DNA from: JAGMDK01 sp023128695
GTDB lineage: Bacteria; Planctomycetota; Phycisphaerae; UBA1845; Fen-1342
Length of the DNA stretch: 14,811 nucleotides
Assembly (NCBI GenBank): GCA_030628805.1
Contig: DAOVQG010000093.1
Coordinates: 1-14,811, forward strand
Direction: 5' to 3'
How positions within the stretch are numbered: position 1 is the stretch's first letter; the number at the start of each line of letters is the position of its first letter. Below, piece after piece: positions 1 through 6,919 of this stretch. Below the pieces are notes generated by a model. That model did no database searches. It had not been told where the DNA came from and was given only the letters and a program-made list of their open reading frames with translations. The translations under genes and the position numbers were made by a program.

Positions 1-309
1 TGCAACGTCCCGGCGCCGAACACGGACTTCGTAGCCGTCGCGGGGGGCGGGTACCACAGTCTCGGCCTAAAGGCCGACGGCTCGATCGTGGCGTGGGGAT
101 GGAACCACGACGGCCAATGCGACGTGCCGGCGCCGAACACGGACTTCGTGGCGCTGGCGGGGGGCGGCTTCCACAGTCTCGGCCTGAAGACCGACGGCTC
201 GATCGTGGCGTGGGGATCCAACTACTACGGCCAATGCGACGTGCCGGAGCCGAACACGGACTTCGTGGCGGTCGCGGGTGGCGGCTGGCACAGTCTCGGC
301 CTGAAGGCC
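1..309 (+). repeat. In-frame 117-bp tandem repeat (RCC1-like blades)
   Basis: Units begin at 1, 118 and 235, each at the same codon (TGC, in the Cys-Asx-Val-Pro motif), giving an exact 117-bp or 39-codon period. The third unit loses similarity near base 309, where the dockerin-like tail begins. By hand count the first two units differ at about 14 of 117 positions. Several changes are silent and others cluster in the loop after AWG (WNHD versus SNYY). The array continues off the left edge, so the total number of units is unknown. Confidence 0.85.
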
Positions 310-540
310 GCGGCGTCGCCCGTTTGCCGCGGCGACAGCAACTGCGACGAGGCGATCAATTGGCGCGACATCGACTTTTTCGTCGCGGCGATGAACGATA
401 ACATCGCGGCGTGGGAGGCCATGTTTGCGCCTGGAACGCCGAGTTGCCCGTTCGAGAACAACGACGTCAACGACGACGGCAGTGTCAACTGGCGTGACAT
501 CGACCCCTTCGTCGCGGTAATGAATACGACTTGTCCCTAA
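1..540 (+). CDS. RCC1-like repeat protein with C-terminal dockerin-like module (5' end missing)
   Basis: The reading frame is open from base 1 to the TAA at 538-540, so 179 residues are visible and the start lies outside the window. The first ~103 residues are 2.6 copies of a 39-residue repeat with the pattern SLGLKxDGSIVAWG, then GQCDVPxPNTDFVA, then AGGGxHS; this fits RCC1/BNR-type beta-propeller blades. A dockerin-like tail follows, with two EF-hand-like motifs: GDSNCDEAINWRDIDFFV at about 112-129 and NNDVNDDGSVNWRDIDPF at about 152-169. They are separated by a Trp-containing linker, and the protein ends NTTCP. The same tail closes the two peptidases downstream. Family knowledge suggests a secreted protein with a binding or scaffolding propeller, and the acidic motifs probably bind calcium. 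Its ligand cannot be told from the sequence. The internal ATG at base 88 is not a believable start because it falls inside a repeat. Confidence 0.85.
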   Translation, partial: CNVPAPNTDFVAVAGGGYHSLGLKADGSIVAWGWNHDGQCDVPAPNTDFVALAGGGFHSLGLKTDGSIVAWGSNYYGQCDVPEPNTDFVAVAGGGWHSLGLKAAASPVCRGDSNCDEAINWRDIDFFVAAMNDNIAAWEAMFAPGTPSCPFENNDVNDDGSVNWRDIDPFVAVMNTTCP

Positions 541-560
541 CAGTACGACGCAGAAATCCT

Positions 561-626
561 GTAGTGGGAGGGCGAGGCTCCTGCTGAGCCAGGGATGCCG
601 CGGCTCAGCGGGAGCTTCGCCCTCCC
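561..626. repeat. Long hairpin repeat with 5' GTAG, downstream of the RCC1-like gene
   Basis: Arms at 566-590 and 602-626 (25 bp each) are complementary except for two positions, both allowing G-U pairing, with an 11-nt loop. GTAG sits at 561-564, just outside the left arm, like the GTRG tetranucleotide that flanks REP hairpins. The hairpin begins about 25 nt after the stop codon of the upstream gene and could act as its transcription end, but no T-run follows it. The rest of the 541-859 gap holds a repeat head at 637-667 and then about 190 nt with no recognisable element. A -10-like TATAGT at 769-774 has no convincing -35. Confidence 0.75.
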
Positions 627-636
627 TTGCATGGCG

Positions 637-667
637 CCACCCGTCAATTGACGGCTGACAGAGCACC
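637..667 (-). repeat. Intergenic repeat 'head', copy 1
   Basis: Read on the minus strand this is GGTGCTCTGTCA, four variable bases, TCAATTGA, then CGGGTGG. The same order of blocks occurs at 5031-5062 (plus) and 7033-7064 (minus). In this copy the head is followed on its own strand, after about 10 nt, by the 566-626 hairpin. In the other two copies it is followed by an unrelated 24-bp hairpin arm. TCAATTGA is itself a palindrome. No coding potential is suspected. Confidence 0.7.
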
Positions 668-859
668 AGCACCCCCTGCAAGGTGGTCCGGCTCGAAAAG
701 GAGAAGGCCCCTTTTATCCACGCCGGAGAAAAAACGTGCGTATCGAGGCCCGCTATGGTATTTTGTTTTATAGTAGTAGCGAGGACGGCGAGGGGAATGC
801 TTTGTGGGCTGTTGCGCTGGCCTAGGAATTAGGATTGTCAACCAGAAGGAGTTCGAACA

Positions 860-2806
860 ATGGGAAGGAATGATGTTATCGCACTAGCAGTGGTTTGCGC
901 GGCCGTGCTCGGGATTATCGGCCCGGCCGCGGCACAACTCACGCCGGAAGACATCGAGGCTTTGCGCGAGCAGGGCAAGCGGGAGGGCTGGACGTTTACC
1001 GTCGCCGAGAACTCCGCCACACGCCGGGCGCACGAAGACTTGTGCGGCGGGCTGCCGCCGGTGGTGCTCCCCGGCGAGATCATCCCGATCGATCCGTGCC
1101 TGCCCCGGGCCGGCCAGCGCACGCTGCCCGGCTGGTTCGACTGGCGCATCGCCGATCCCTGTGGCGGCGTCACGGGCGTCAAGGACCAGGGCGTCTGCGG
1201 CGCCTGTTGGGCGTTTTCCGCGATCGGCACCATGGAAAGCGCTATCCTCCGAATGACCTGCGAGACCACCGACCTGTCCGAGCAATGGCTGGTCAGTTGC
1301 ACCGCGGCCGGCAGTTGCAGCGGCGGTCATAAACACAGGGCCCTGATGGGGCTGACCTGCGACAGCACGTCGTACGTCGATCCGTGCGGCGACTTCGGGG
1401 CGGTCCTGGAGGAGGACTTCCCCTACATCGAAGAAAACGGCGTTTGTGAGTGTCCCTATAACCACCCCTATTGTATTGATGGCTGGGCGTCCGTGGGCGG
1501 CCTGTTCACCATCCCGTCCGTCGAACAGATCAAGCAGGCTATCTACGACCACGGCCCGGTCGCGGTCAACGTCTATGCCAGCTCTTCGTTCGAAGCCTAT
1601 GACGGCGGCATCTACAACCATTGTCAGAACTTCTCGACCAACCACTGCGTGATGCTCGTCGGTTGGAACGACGCAGACGGCATCTGGTATCTGCGCAACT
1701 CCTGGGGGACCGACTGGGGTGAAGGCGGCTACATGCGGATCCCCTACGGCTGCTCCCGCGTCGGATACTCCACCCTCTACGTCACCTACCCGGGGCCGAT
1801 CACCGACTGCAACACCAACGGCGTCCCCGACGAGGAAGACATCGCCGGCGGATTCAGCGAGGATTGCAACAGCAACGGCGTGCCCGACGAGTGCGACATC
1901 TTGCCGAACCCGCCCCTGCTCACGCAGTTGCCAAATAACGATTACGTCCCGGCATTGGACTACTCCGACTGCGGCTACCCGGAGTTCAGCGTCAAACAAT
2001 GGGACGACATCACGATCACCGAGCCCGCCGTCTTCGGCGCGGGGCAAGCCTACTTCCGACCCGAGACCTGGGGCGGCTTCGGAATGATTGACTTCCTGGT
2101 CGAGCTCGCCGACGCCCCCGGCGGGGCCGAGGCCGGCGCCAATGTGCTCCTGTCCACCATCGGCAGCGGCGAAGACGGCCTCATCTCCTGGGATTTCGGC
2201 GGCGCCCCCCTGCTCCCCGGAACTTACTGGCTCTCCGTCCAGGCCACCGGCGGATACGCCACGTACGGCATGGTCTACTGGTACCGCTCAAACAACATGC
2301 GCCCCAACGACTCCGAGCACTACTACCATAACCCCGGCGGCGGGCACGGCCACGGCACGGACCCGACGCCCGGGTCAGAGTGGTGGGACTTCCCGGCTGA
2401 CCTGGCCTTGGTCCAGCACCAGGTCAAAGACTTCGACTGCAACACGAACAGCATCCTCGACGAGTGCGACATCGCCGCTGGGACGAGCTGTGACTGCAAC
2501 ACCAACGGCATCCCCGACGAATGCGACATCGCCGACGGGACGAGTTGTGACTTTGACACCAACGGCATTCCCGACGAATGTGAGCTGGAGGCTTGTCTAG
2601 GCGATAGCAACTGCGACAGCGAGATTAACTGGCGCGACATCGATTACTTCGTCGCAGCGCAGAACGACAACATCCCGGCGTGGGAAGCCCTGTTCGGCGG
2701 CACGCCGACCTGCCCGTTTGCGAACAACGACGTGAACGGCGACTGCACCGTCAATTGGCGTGACATCGATCCGTTCGTGGCGGTGATGAATACGACCTGT
2801 CCGTGA
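860..2806 (+). CDS. Secreted papain-family (C1) cysteine peptidase with dockerin-like tail, paralog 1
   Basis: The product has 648 residues and starts at ATG 860, with AGAAGGAG at 844-851 eight bases upstream. Residues 1-25 are a signal peptide ending AAA before QL. Residues ~26-62 look like a short propeptide (LTPEDIEALREQGKREGWTF). The C1 catalytic domain spans ~92-312: oxyanion Gln110, nucleophile Cys116 in CGACWAF, His262 in NHCVMLVGW and Asn280 in RNSWG, so all key residues are present. Two DCNxNGxPDE repeats follow (316-347), then a ~180-residue region of unknown fold with conserved WDD and SWDF segments. Three more such repeats (526-575) lead to a dockerin-like pair (581-598 and 622-640) ending NTTCP. 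It probably cleaves proteins outside the cell or at its surface. Substrate and attachment partner are unknown. A close paralog starts 305 bp downstream, on the same strand. Confidence 0.93.
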   Translation: MGRNDVIALAVVCAAVLGIIGPAAAQLTPEDIEALREQGKREGWTFTVAENSATRRAHEDLCGGLPPVVLPGEIIPIDPCLPRAGQRTLPGWFDWRIADPCGGVTGVKDQGVCGACWAFSAIGTMESAILRMTCETTDLSEQWLVSCTAAGSCSGGHKHRALMGLTCDSTSYVDPCGDFGAVLEEDFPYIEENGVCECPYNHPYCIDGWASVGGLFTIPSVEQIKQAIYDHGPVAVNVYASSSFEAYDGGIYNHCQNFSTNHCVMLVGWNDADGIWYLRNSWGTDWGEGGYMRIPYGCSRVGYSTLYVTYPGPITDCNTNGVPDEEDIAGGFSEDCNSNGVPDECDILPNPPLLTQLPNNDYVPALDYSDCGYPEFSVKQWDDITITEPAVFGAGQAYFRPETWGGFGMIDFLVELADAPGGAEAGANVLLSTIGSGEDGLISWDFGGAPLLPGTYWLSVQATGGYATYGMVYWYRSNNMRPNDSEHYYHNPGGGHGHGTDPTPGSEWWDFPADLALVQHQVKDFDCNTNSILDECDIAAGTSCDCNTNGIPDECDIADGTSCDFDTNGIPDECELEACLGDSNCDSEINWRDIDYFVAAQNDNIPAWEALFGGTPTCPFANNDVNGDCTVNWRDIDPFVAVMNTTCP

Positions 2807-2916
2807 CCACGGGTTGCTTGGCACGAAAACAGGCCGGGGAAATGCGTGTTTTTTAGGGGTGTTTGTAATAGAATGGAATAGGTGTGCCGAGACGTTGGGA
2901 TGATGCGAGAGCCCTC

Positions 2917-3056
2917 GCAGTCCGCCGCAACAGTCGGTGCCGGCGGGAAAATGTAGCGGCCGGGCTCCGTACCGGCCGTGGAACAGTGGAAATCATACGC
3001 CCACGACAACGGCCGGTACGGAGCCCGGTCGCTACAAAACTTTTGCGGCGGACTGC
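2917..3056. repeat. Nested inverted repeat containing two REP-like units
   Basis: The outer arms are 14 bp and perfect: GCAGTCCGCCGCAA at 2917-2930 against TTGCGGCGGACTGC at 3043-3056. Inside lie 27-bp arms at 2953-2979 and 3009-3035 with one mismatch and a 29-nt spacer. Each inner arm begins, on its own strand, with GTAG followed by a short hairpin (CGGCCGG or CGACCGG, then an 8-nt loop, then CCGGCCG). The structure occupies about half of the 305-bp gap between the two peptidase genes and ends 56 bp before the second start. The rest of the gap (2807-2916) shows only AT-richer sequence with a -10-like TAGAAT at 2869-2874 and no good -35. Confidence 0.8.
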
Positions 3057-3111
3057 TAGCCTGACGCGCGAATATCGGCTCTCCCGGGCAAGGAACATAG
3101 GAGCGTAATTG

Positions 3112-5007
3112 ATGAGAAGGATCGCTACTACCACATTGGGGGTCGGGGTAATTGTGCTGGGTCTCGTAGTGCCGGCCGCGGCGCAGATTTCAGACGAACA
3201 GATCAAGGCCTTGCAAAAGCGGGCCGAGCAGGAGAACTGGACGTTTACGATTGGTGCGAGCGAGGCGACCCAGTATCCGCTCGAGCATTTGTGCGGCTTG
3301 GTGGTACCGCCGCCGGGCTGGGGCGAGCACGTGCGCTGGGACCCCTGCCTGCCCGACGGCCGCGACCTGCCCGCCGTCTTTGACTGGCGCGAGGAAGATC
3401 CGTTTGGCGGCGTCACCCAGATCCGGAGCCAGGCCAACTGCGGCTCCTGCTGGGCGTTCGGCGCGGTGGCCGCCATGGAGAGCGCCATCCTTCTAACCAT
3501 TCACGAGCCGATCGATCTCTCTGAACAATGGCTGGTCAGTTGCAGCGATGCGGGCAGTTGCGACGGCGGGTGGCACTTCGAAGCGCTGGAAGCCATGACC
3601 TGCACCGGGACGGAGTACGGCGATCCATGTGGGGACTACGGTGCTGTGCTGGAGGAGGATTTCCCCTACAACGCCACGAACTCCGCCTGCTACTGTCCGT
3701 ATGACCACCCCCATTGCCTCGAAGCGTGGTATGCGGTCGGCGGGGACGAATGGTCCCAACCCACCGATGAACAGATCAAGCAGGCGATTTACGACCATGG
3801 TCCGGTCGCGACCTGCGTCTACGTCAACTACTTGTTCCAGGTTTACGACGGCGGCATCTTCAACGCCTGCCAGGATGAGTGGGTCAACCACGTCGTGCTG
3901 ATCGTGGGCTGGGATGACAATGAAGGCGTTTGGATCATCAAAAACTCGTGGGGCGGCACTTGGGGCGAACTCGGCTACATGCGGATCACCTACGGCTGCT
4001 CGCGGATCGGCTTTTCCACCTGCTACGTGGTCTATCCCGAGCCGATCAGCGACTGCAACAACAATGGCGTCGCCGACGAAGACGACATCACCGGCGGCTT
4101 CAGCAATGATTGCGACACCAACGGCGTTCCCGATGAGTGCGAGTGGGACCCCAACCCGCCGCTGGCAGCGCAGTCCCCTCAAGAGGCTTTCGTCCCCGCC
4201 CAGGACTTCTCCGACGCCGGCTATCCGAGCTATAGCATCAAGCAATGGGACGACTTCACGGTGGACGAGGATGTGTTCCTGGGGCCGGGGCACGCCTCCT
4301 TCCGGCCGGTCACTTGGACCGGCTTTGGAGAGGTTGATTTCCTGGTCGAGATTGCCGATGCCCCCGGCGGAGCGGAAGCCGGCTCCAACGTGCTGCTCAC
4401 GACCCTCGGCTCCGGGGCCGACGGCCTCGTCTCCTGGGACTTCGACAGCGCGGTTCTGCCGGCGGGGACGTATTGGTTCTCCGTCCAGGCGACCGGCGGC
4501 TTCCTCGAGAGCGGGATGGTCTACTGGTACCGCTCCAACCGCATCCTCACCAACGGCTCCGAGCACTACTACCACAACCCCGGCGGCGGCCGCGGGCACG
4601 GCACCGACCCGGCCCCCGGCTCGACCTGGTGGGACGAACCGGCCGACCTGGCCTACACCCAGTACATCATCAAAAATCCGGACTGCAATAACAACGGGAT
4701 CCTCGACGAATGCGAGATCGCCGACGGCACCTGCCCGGACGCCGACGGCAACGGCATCCCCGACGAATGTGACACCCCGGCGACCTGCTTCGGTGACTCC
4801 AACTGCGACGGGGGCATCTCCTGGCACGACGTCGGCTACTTCATCGCGGCCCTGTACGATGGCGCCGCGGCTTGGGAGGCCGAGTTCGACGACCGCACGC
4901 CGACCTGCCCGTTCATGAACAACGACGTGAACGGCGACGGGGACATCAACTGGAGAGACATTGATGCCTTAGTCGAGGTCATGAATACGACCTGCCCGGA
5001 ACGATAA
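3112..5007 (+). CDS. Secreted papain-family (C1) cysteine peptidase with dockerin-like tail, paralog 2
   Basis: I chose ATG 3112 (631 residues) because AGGAG at 3099-3103 lies eight bases upstream; the in-frame TTG at 3109 would be only five bases away. The architecture matches the preceding gene: signal peptide ending VPAAA before QI (~1-25), short propeptide, and a C1 domain with Gln107, Cys113 in CGSCWAF, His260 in NHVVLIVGW and Asn278 in KNSWGG. DCNxNG repeats follow near 315-345, then the conserved ~180-residue middle region, two more repeats, and the dockerin-like tail. The first tail motif is degenerate (SWHDVGYF in place of NWRDIDYF), while the second keeps NWRDID. The tail ends NTTCPER. 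The two genes are clearly a tandem duplication, with matching domains in the same order. It is probably an extracellular peptidase, possibly of different specificity. Confidence 0.93.
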   Translation: MRRIATTTLGVGVIVLGLVVPAAAQISDEQIKALQKRAEQENWTFTIGASEATQYPLEHLCGLVVPPPGWGEHVRWDPCLPDGRDLPAVFDWREEDPFGGVTQIRSQANCGSCWAFGAVAAMESAILLTIHEPIDLSEQWLVSCSDAGSCDGGWHFEALEAMTCTGTEYGDPCGDYGAVLEEDFPYNATNSACYCPYDHPHCLEAWYAVGGDEWSQPTDEQIKQAIYDHGPVATCVYVNYLFQVYDGGIFNACQDEWVNHVVLIVGWDDNEGVWIIKNSWGGTWGELGYMRITYGCSRIGFSTCYVVYPEPISDCNNNGVADEDDITGGFSNDCDTNGVPDECEWDPNPPLAAQSPQEAFVPAQDFSDAGYPSYSIKQWDDFTVDEDVFLGPGHASFRPVTWTGFGEVDFLVEIADAPGGAEAGSNVLLTTLGSGADGLVSWDFDSAVLPAGTYWFSVQATGGFLESGMVYWYRSNRILTNGSEHYYHNPGGGRGHGTDPAPGSTWWDEPADLAYTQYIIKNPDCNNNGILDECEIADGTCPDADGNGIPDECDTPATCFGDSNCDGGISWHDVGYFIAALYDGAAAWEAEFDDRTPTCPFMNNDVNGDGDINWRDIDALVEVMNTTCPER

Positions 5008-5030
5008 GAATCTAGCCCATAGCTAAACCT

Positions 5031-5160
5031 AGTGCTCCGTCAACCCTCAATTGACGGGCTGGTGTGCCACTGCTATTGACGGGGTGGTGTGCCACTGCTC
5101 TTGAGCAGTGCTCAGGCTATTGCCGGCTGAAGAGTGCACTGCTCAAGAGCAGTGGCACAC
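5031..5160. repeat. Composite palindromic element: head copy 2, 25-bp tandem repeat, and 24-bp perfect inverted repeat
   Basis: The head (AGTGCTCCGTCA, four bases, TCAATTGA, CGGGCTGG) spans 5031-5062, starting 24 nt after the peptidase stop codon. It runs into a 25-bp direct repeat (5051-5075 and 5076-5100, two differences). The second copy begins the left arm of a perfect 24-bp inverted repeat: 5087-5110 and 5137-5160, around a 26-nt spacer. Each arm is itself a small hairpin, CACTGCTC, TT, GAGCAGTG. With the REP array that follows, it fills most of the 5008-5355 gap between convergent genes. It may act as a two-way transcription end, but no T-tract supports a classical terminator. Confidence 0.8.
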
Positions 5161-5173
5161 AGCCGCAACGCTT

Positions 5174-5345
5174 CGGCCGGCACGGGGGCCGGCCGCTACA
5201 TGGTTGTGGGGCACCGGCATCTTGCCGGTGTGTGGCACCGGCTTCCAGCCGGTGGTTTCGGCCGGTACGGGGCCCGGCCGCTACATGGTTGTGTGGCACC
5301 GGCTTCCAGCCGGTGGTTTCGGCCGGCACGGGGGCCGGCCGCTAC
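5174..5345 (-). repeat. Array of three REP-like units with intervening CACCGGC hairpins
   Basis: Three 26-bp units lie on the minus strand at 5345-5320, 5284-5259 and 5199-5174. Each starts GTAG and forms a hairpin from CGGCCGG and CCGGCCG around an 8-nt loop. Between them are short hairpins of the form CACCGGCT, TCC, AGCCGGTG (at 5237-5255 and 5298-5316 approximately), and a variant CACCGGCA, TCT, TGCCGGTG at 5212-5230. One full period (5256-5316) is 61 bp. The array ends 10 nt from the stop codon of the SPFH gene, that is, in the 3' untranslated region of that gene. Confidence 0.8.
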
Positions 5346-5355
5346 ATTCTCCAGC

Positions 5356-6267
5356 CTACTCCGGCTTTTCGGCCTCGTTGGTGATCAGCAGGGCCGAGGT
5401 GATCTGCTCGGCGACCTGGGTCATGCCGGTTGGGCTGTAGGGCACCATCATGATCGTGGCTTTGCTGTTGGACCCGACCGCCGTCACCGTGTCGTAGTGC
5501 TGCGTGAGCAGGACCATCTTGGTGGCTTCCTCGGACGAGATGCCGGCTTCGGAACAGGCCGCGACGGACTCCTTCAAGCCGTTGGCGATCGCCAGCCGCT
5601 GGCGGGCGATACCCACGCCCTGGAGCTCCTTGGCGCGGGCCTCGGCCTCGGCCGCGGCGATCACGCGAATCTTCTGGGCCTCGGCCTCGTTCTTGGCCGC
5701 CTCCTTGAGCCGGGCGCTGGCGTTGACCTCGTTCATCGCCTCCTTGACCTTGGCCGCCGGCTGGATGTCGTTGACCAGTGACTGGAGGATCGTGTAGCCG
5801 AACTGGTCCATCGTGTCCTGGAGCCGTTCCTTGACCGCCTGGGCGATCTTGTCCTTCTCCGAGAACACGTGGTCGACGCTCATGTCCGGCACGAGTGCCC
5901 GGACGGTATCGAACACGTAGGATTGAATCTGCTGCTGCGGATTCATCAACTTGTAGAACGACGCCTTGACCGACTCATCCTCCTCCTTCACATAAAACTG
6001 GACGGCGATGTCCAGGTCGACGAAGACGTCGTCCTTGGTCTTCGATTCGACGCTTACCGGCAGCTCGCGGACGCGGTGCGTCACCCGGCCGGCGATACTC
6101 TCAATGAACGGGAATTTGAAGTGCAGACCCGGATCGGCAATCCAGACGAATTTCCCGAAACGCTCGACAACCGCGCGCTGCTGCTGCTGCACCGTAAAGA
6201 CGCCGTTCGCGATGATAATCAGGGCAAAGACGACGACGACTGCTAGAACAATTAATCCTGGTACCAT
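5356..6267 (-). CDS. SPFH/band-7 (stomatin- or HIR-like) membrane protein
   Basis: The product has 303 residues. ATG 6267 is preceded by AAAGGA (6280-6275) at a spacing of 7. Residues ~2-24 form one hydrophobic membrane segment. The SPFH domain follows (~25-190), with typical features: QQQQRAVVERFGKF at 27-40, then DPGLHFKFPFIE at 45-56. An alanine- and glutamate-rich region at ~171-215 should form a coiled coil for oligomerisation. The tail (to 303) has the MMVPYSPTG segment and no second membrane span. Family members build large ring or cage assemblies on the membrane and organise microdomains or regulate proteases; the role here is inferred only at that level. It is the second gene of a pair, 32 bp behind a zinc-ribbon protein gene, and probably co-transcribed with it. 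No partner FtsH or NfeD gene is in view. Confidence 0.92.
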   Translation of the reverse strand: MVPGLIVLAVVVVFALIIIANGVFTVQQQQRAVVERFGKFVWIADPGLHFKFPFIESIAGRVTHRVRELPVSVESKTKDDVFVDLDIAVQFYVKEEDESVKASFYKLMNPQQQIQSYVFDTVRALVPDMSVDHVFSEKDKIAQAVKERLQDTMDQFGYTILQSLVNDIQPAAKVKEAMNEVNASARLKEAAKNEAEAQKIRVIAAAEAEARAKELQGVGIARQRLAIANGLKESVAACSEAGISSEEATKMVLLTQHYDTVTAVGSNSKATIMMVPYSPTGMTQVAEQITSALLITNEAEKPE

Positions 6268-6299
6268 GGTGGATTCCTTTCTATAGGTTCAGGCACCTG

Positions 6300-6758
6300 T
6301 CATTCAGACAACCCAAATTCGGCCTTGACGAGTTCCACGTGCAACGCGTGGACCGGGTCGGGCAGTTCCCACGATGGGATTTCATGATACTCGGTCCGGC
6401 CCCGCGGCCATTCTTCGATCTCACACTCAACCGCGAACAGCTCCTTCCCGTTCTGGTCCTCGCCGCGGACTTGCAAGGCCACCTCCGCCAGATCGTAACC
6501 GCCGTTGTAGACGCTCAGCCCGAGGGTTTCCGTGCCGAGCAGCAGGGTGCCGCCGCCGGCTGGTTCCCAATGAAAATACAGTTGCGCCGCCGACTCGATC
6601 GGTTCAAAGCCCTCCGGCGGCTTGAGTGGCTCAGGGTGCGGCGTGCGGCCCGCGTCCACGACGCCCGCGGCCGCTTCCGCGAGGGGCAGGCCGCAGTGGC
6701 AGCAATAATTGGCCGCGTCCACATTCGAGGTTTTACAACGGGGACAGTTCAGTGCCAT
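6300..6758 (-). CDS. Zinc-ribbon protein of unknown function
   Basis: With ATG 6758 the product has 152 residues. The alternative in-frame ATG 6767 adds three residues but lies only 2 nt from the GGAG at 6773-6770, too close for a normal ribosome site, whereas 6758 has an 11-nt gap. The N-terminus is a four-cysteine zinc ribbon: Cys5 and Cys8 in CPRC, then Cys19 and Cys22 in CCHC. A proline-rich linker (~35-50) follows, then a ~100-residue domain predicted by eye to be beta-rich (LYFHWEP, LGTETLGLSVYNGG, ALQVRGEDQNGKELFAVE), resembling an immunoglobulin-like sandwich. No signal peptide or membrane segment is seen, so it is probably cytoplasmic. It sits 32 bp upstream of the SPFH gene in the same direction, suggesting that it works with that protein. 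I recognise no named family beyond the ribbon. Confidence 0.85.
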   Translation of the reverse strand: MALNCPRCKTSNVDAANYCCHCGLPLAEAAAGVVDAGRTPHPEPLKPPEGFEPIESAAQLYFHWEPAGGGTLLLGTETLGLSVYNGGYDLAEVALQVRGEDQNGKELFAVECEIEEWPRGRTEYHEIPSWELPDPVHALHVELVKAEFGLSE

Positions 6759-6919
6759 CGGTGCCATTTCTCCGTGTGGCGGACACGCGCTTACCGTGAC
6801 GCGTCAATATTGATCGTCCGCCATTAGTAGTGTACCCAAGCCGGCGAGAAGTGATACTACAGAAGCGCGCATAGTTTGTAACGGCGTGCAGGACGCTTTC
6901 GGCGGTCTGCATTTGGAAT

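Noticed and set aside
1..309. Possible non-coding tandem repeat or CRISPR-like array
   Set aside because: The period is a multiple of three, the frame stays open and the changes respect an RCC1-like protein pattern.
769..774. Promoter for the first peptidase gene (TATAGT)
   Set aside because: The -10-like box has no acceptable -35 at 16-18 nt, and a single 5-of-6 hexamer in an AT-richer patch is expected by chance.
884..2047. Long minus-strand reading frame (387 codons) opposite the first peptidase gene
   Set aside because: It is the antisense of a gene with a clear signal peptide and catalytic motifs. High GC and codon bias on the plus strand keep the opposite frame open. It has no ribosome site or recognisable domain.
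2869..2874. Promoter for the second peptidase gene (TAGAAT)
   Set aside because: No matching -35, and the nested palindrome lies between it and the gene. The pair could also be read from the upstream promoter.
3493..4827. Minus-strand reading frame of 444 codons opposite the second peptidase gene
   Set aside because: Same reason: its composition (Val-, Ala-, Gly-, Asp-rich) mirrors the antisense of the DCNxNG repeats and there is no independent support.
5174..5345. Possible CRISPR array
   Set aside because: The repeated units alternate without unique spacers of constant length, the units are hairpins with GTAG, and no cas gene is present.
5064..5440. Several small frames encoding peptides such as TGWCATALEQC and TGFQPVVSAGTG
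   Set aside because: They are translations of the intergenic palindromic repeats; similar peptides arise wherever these repeats occur and are not genes.
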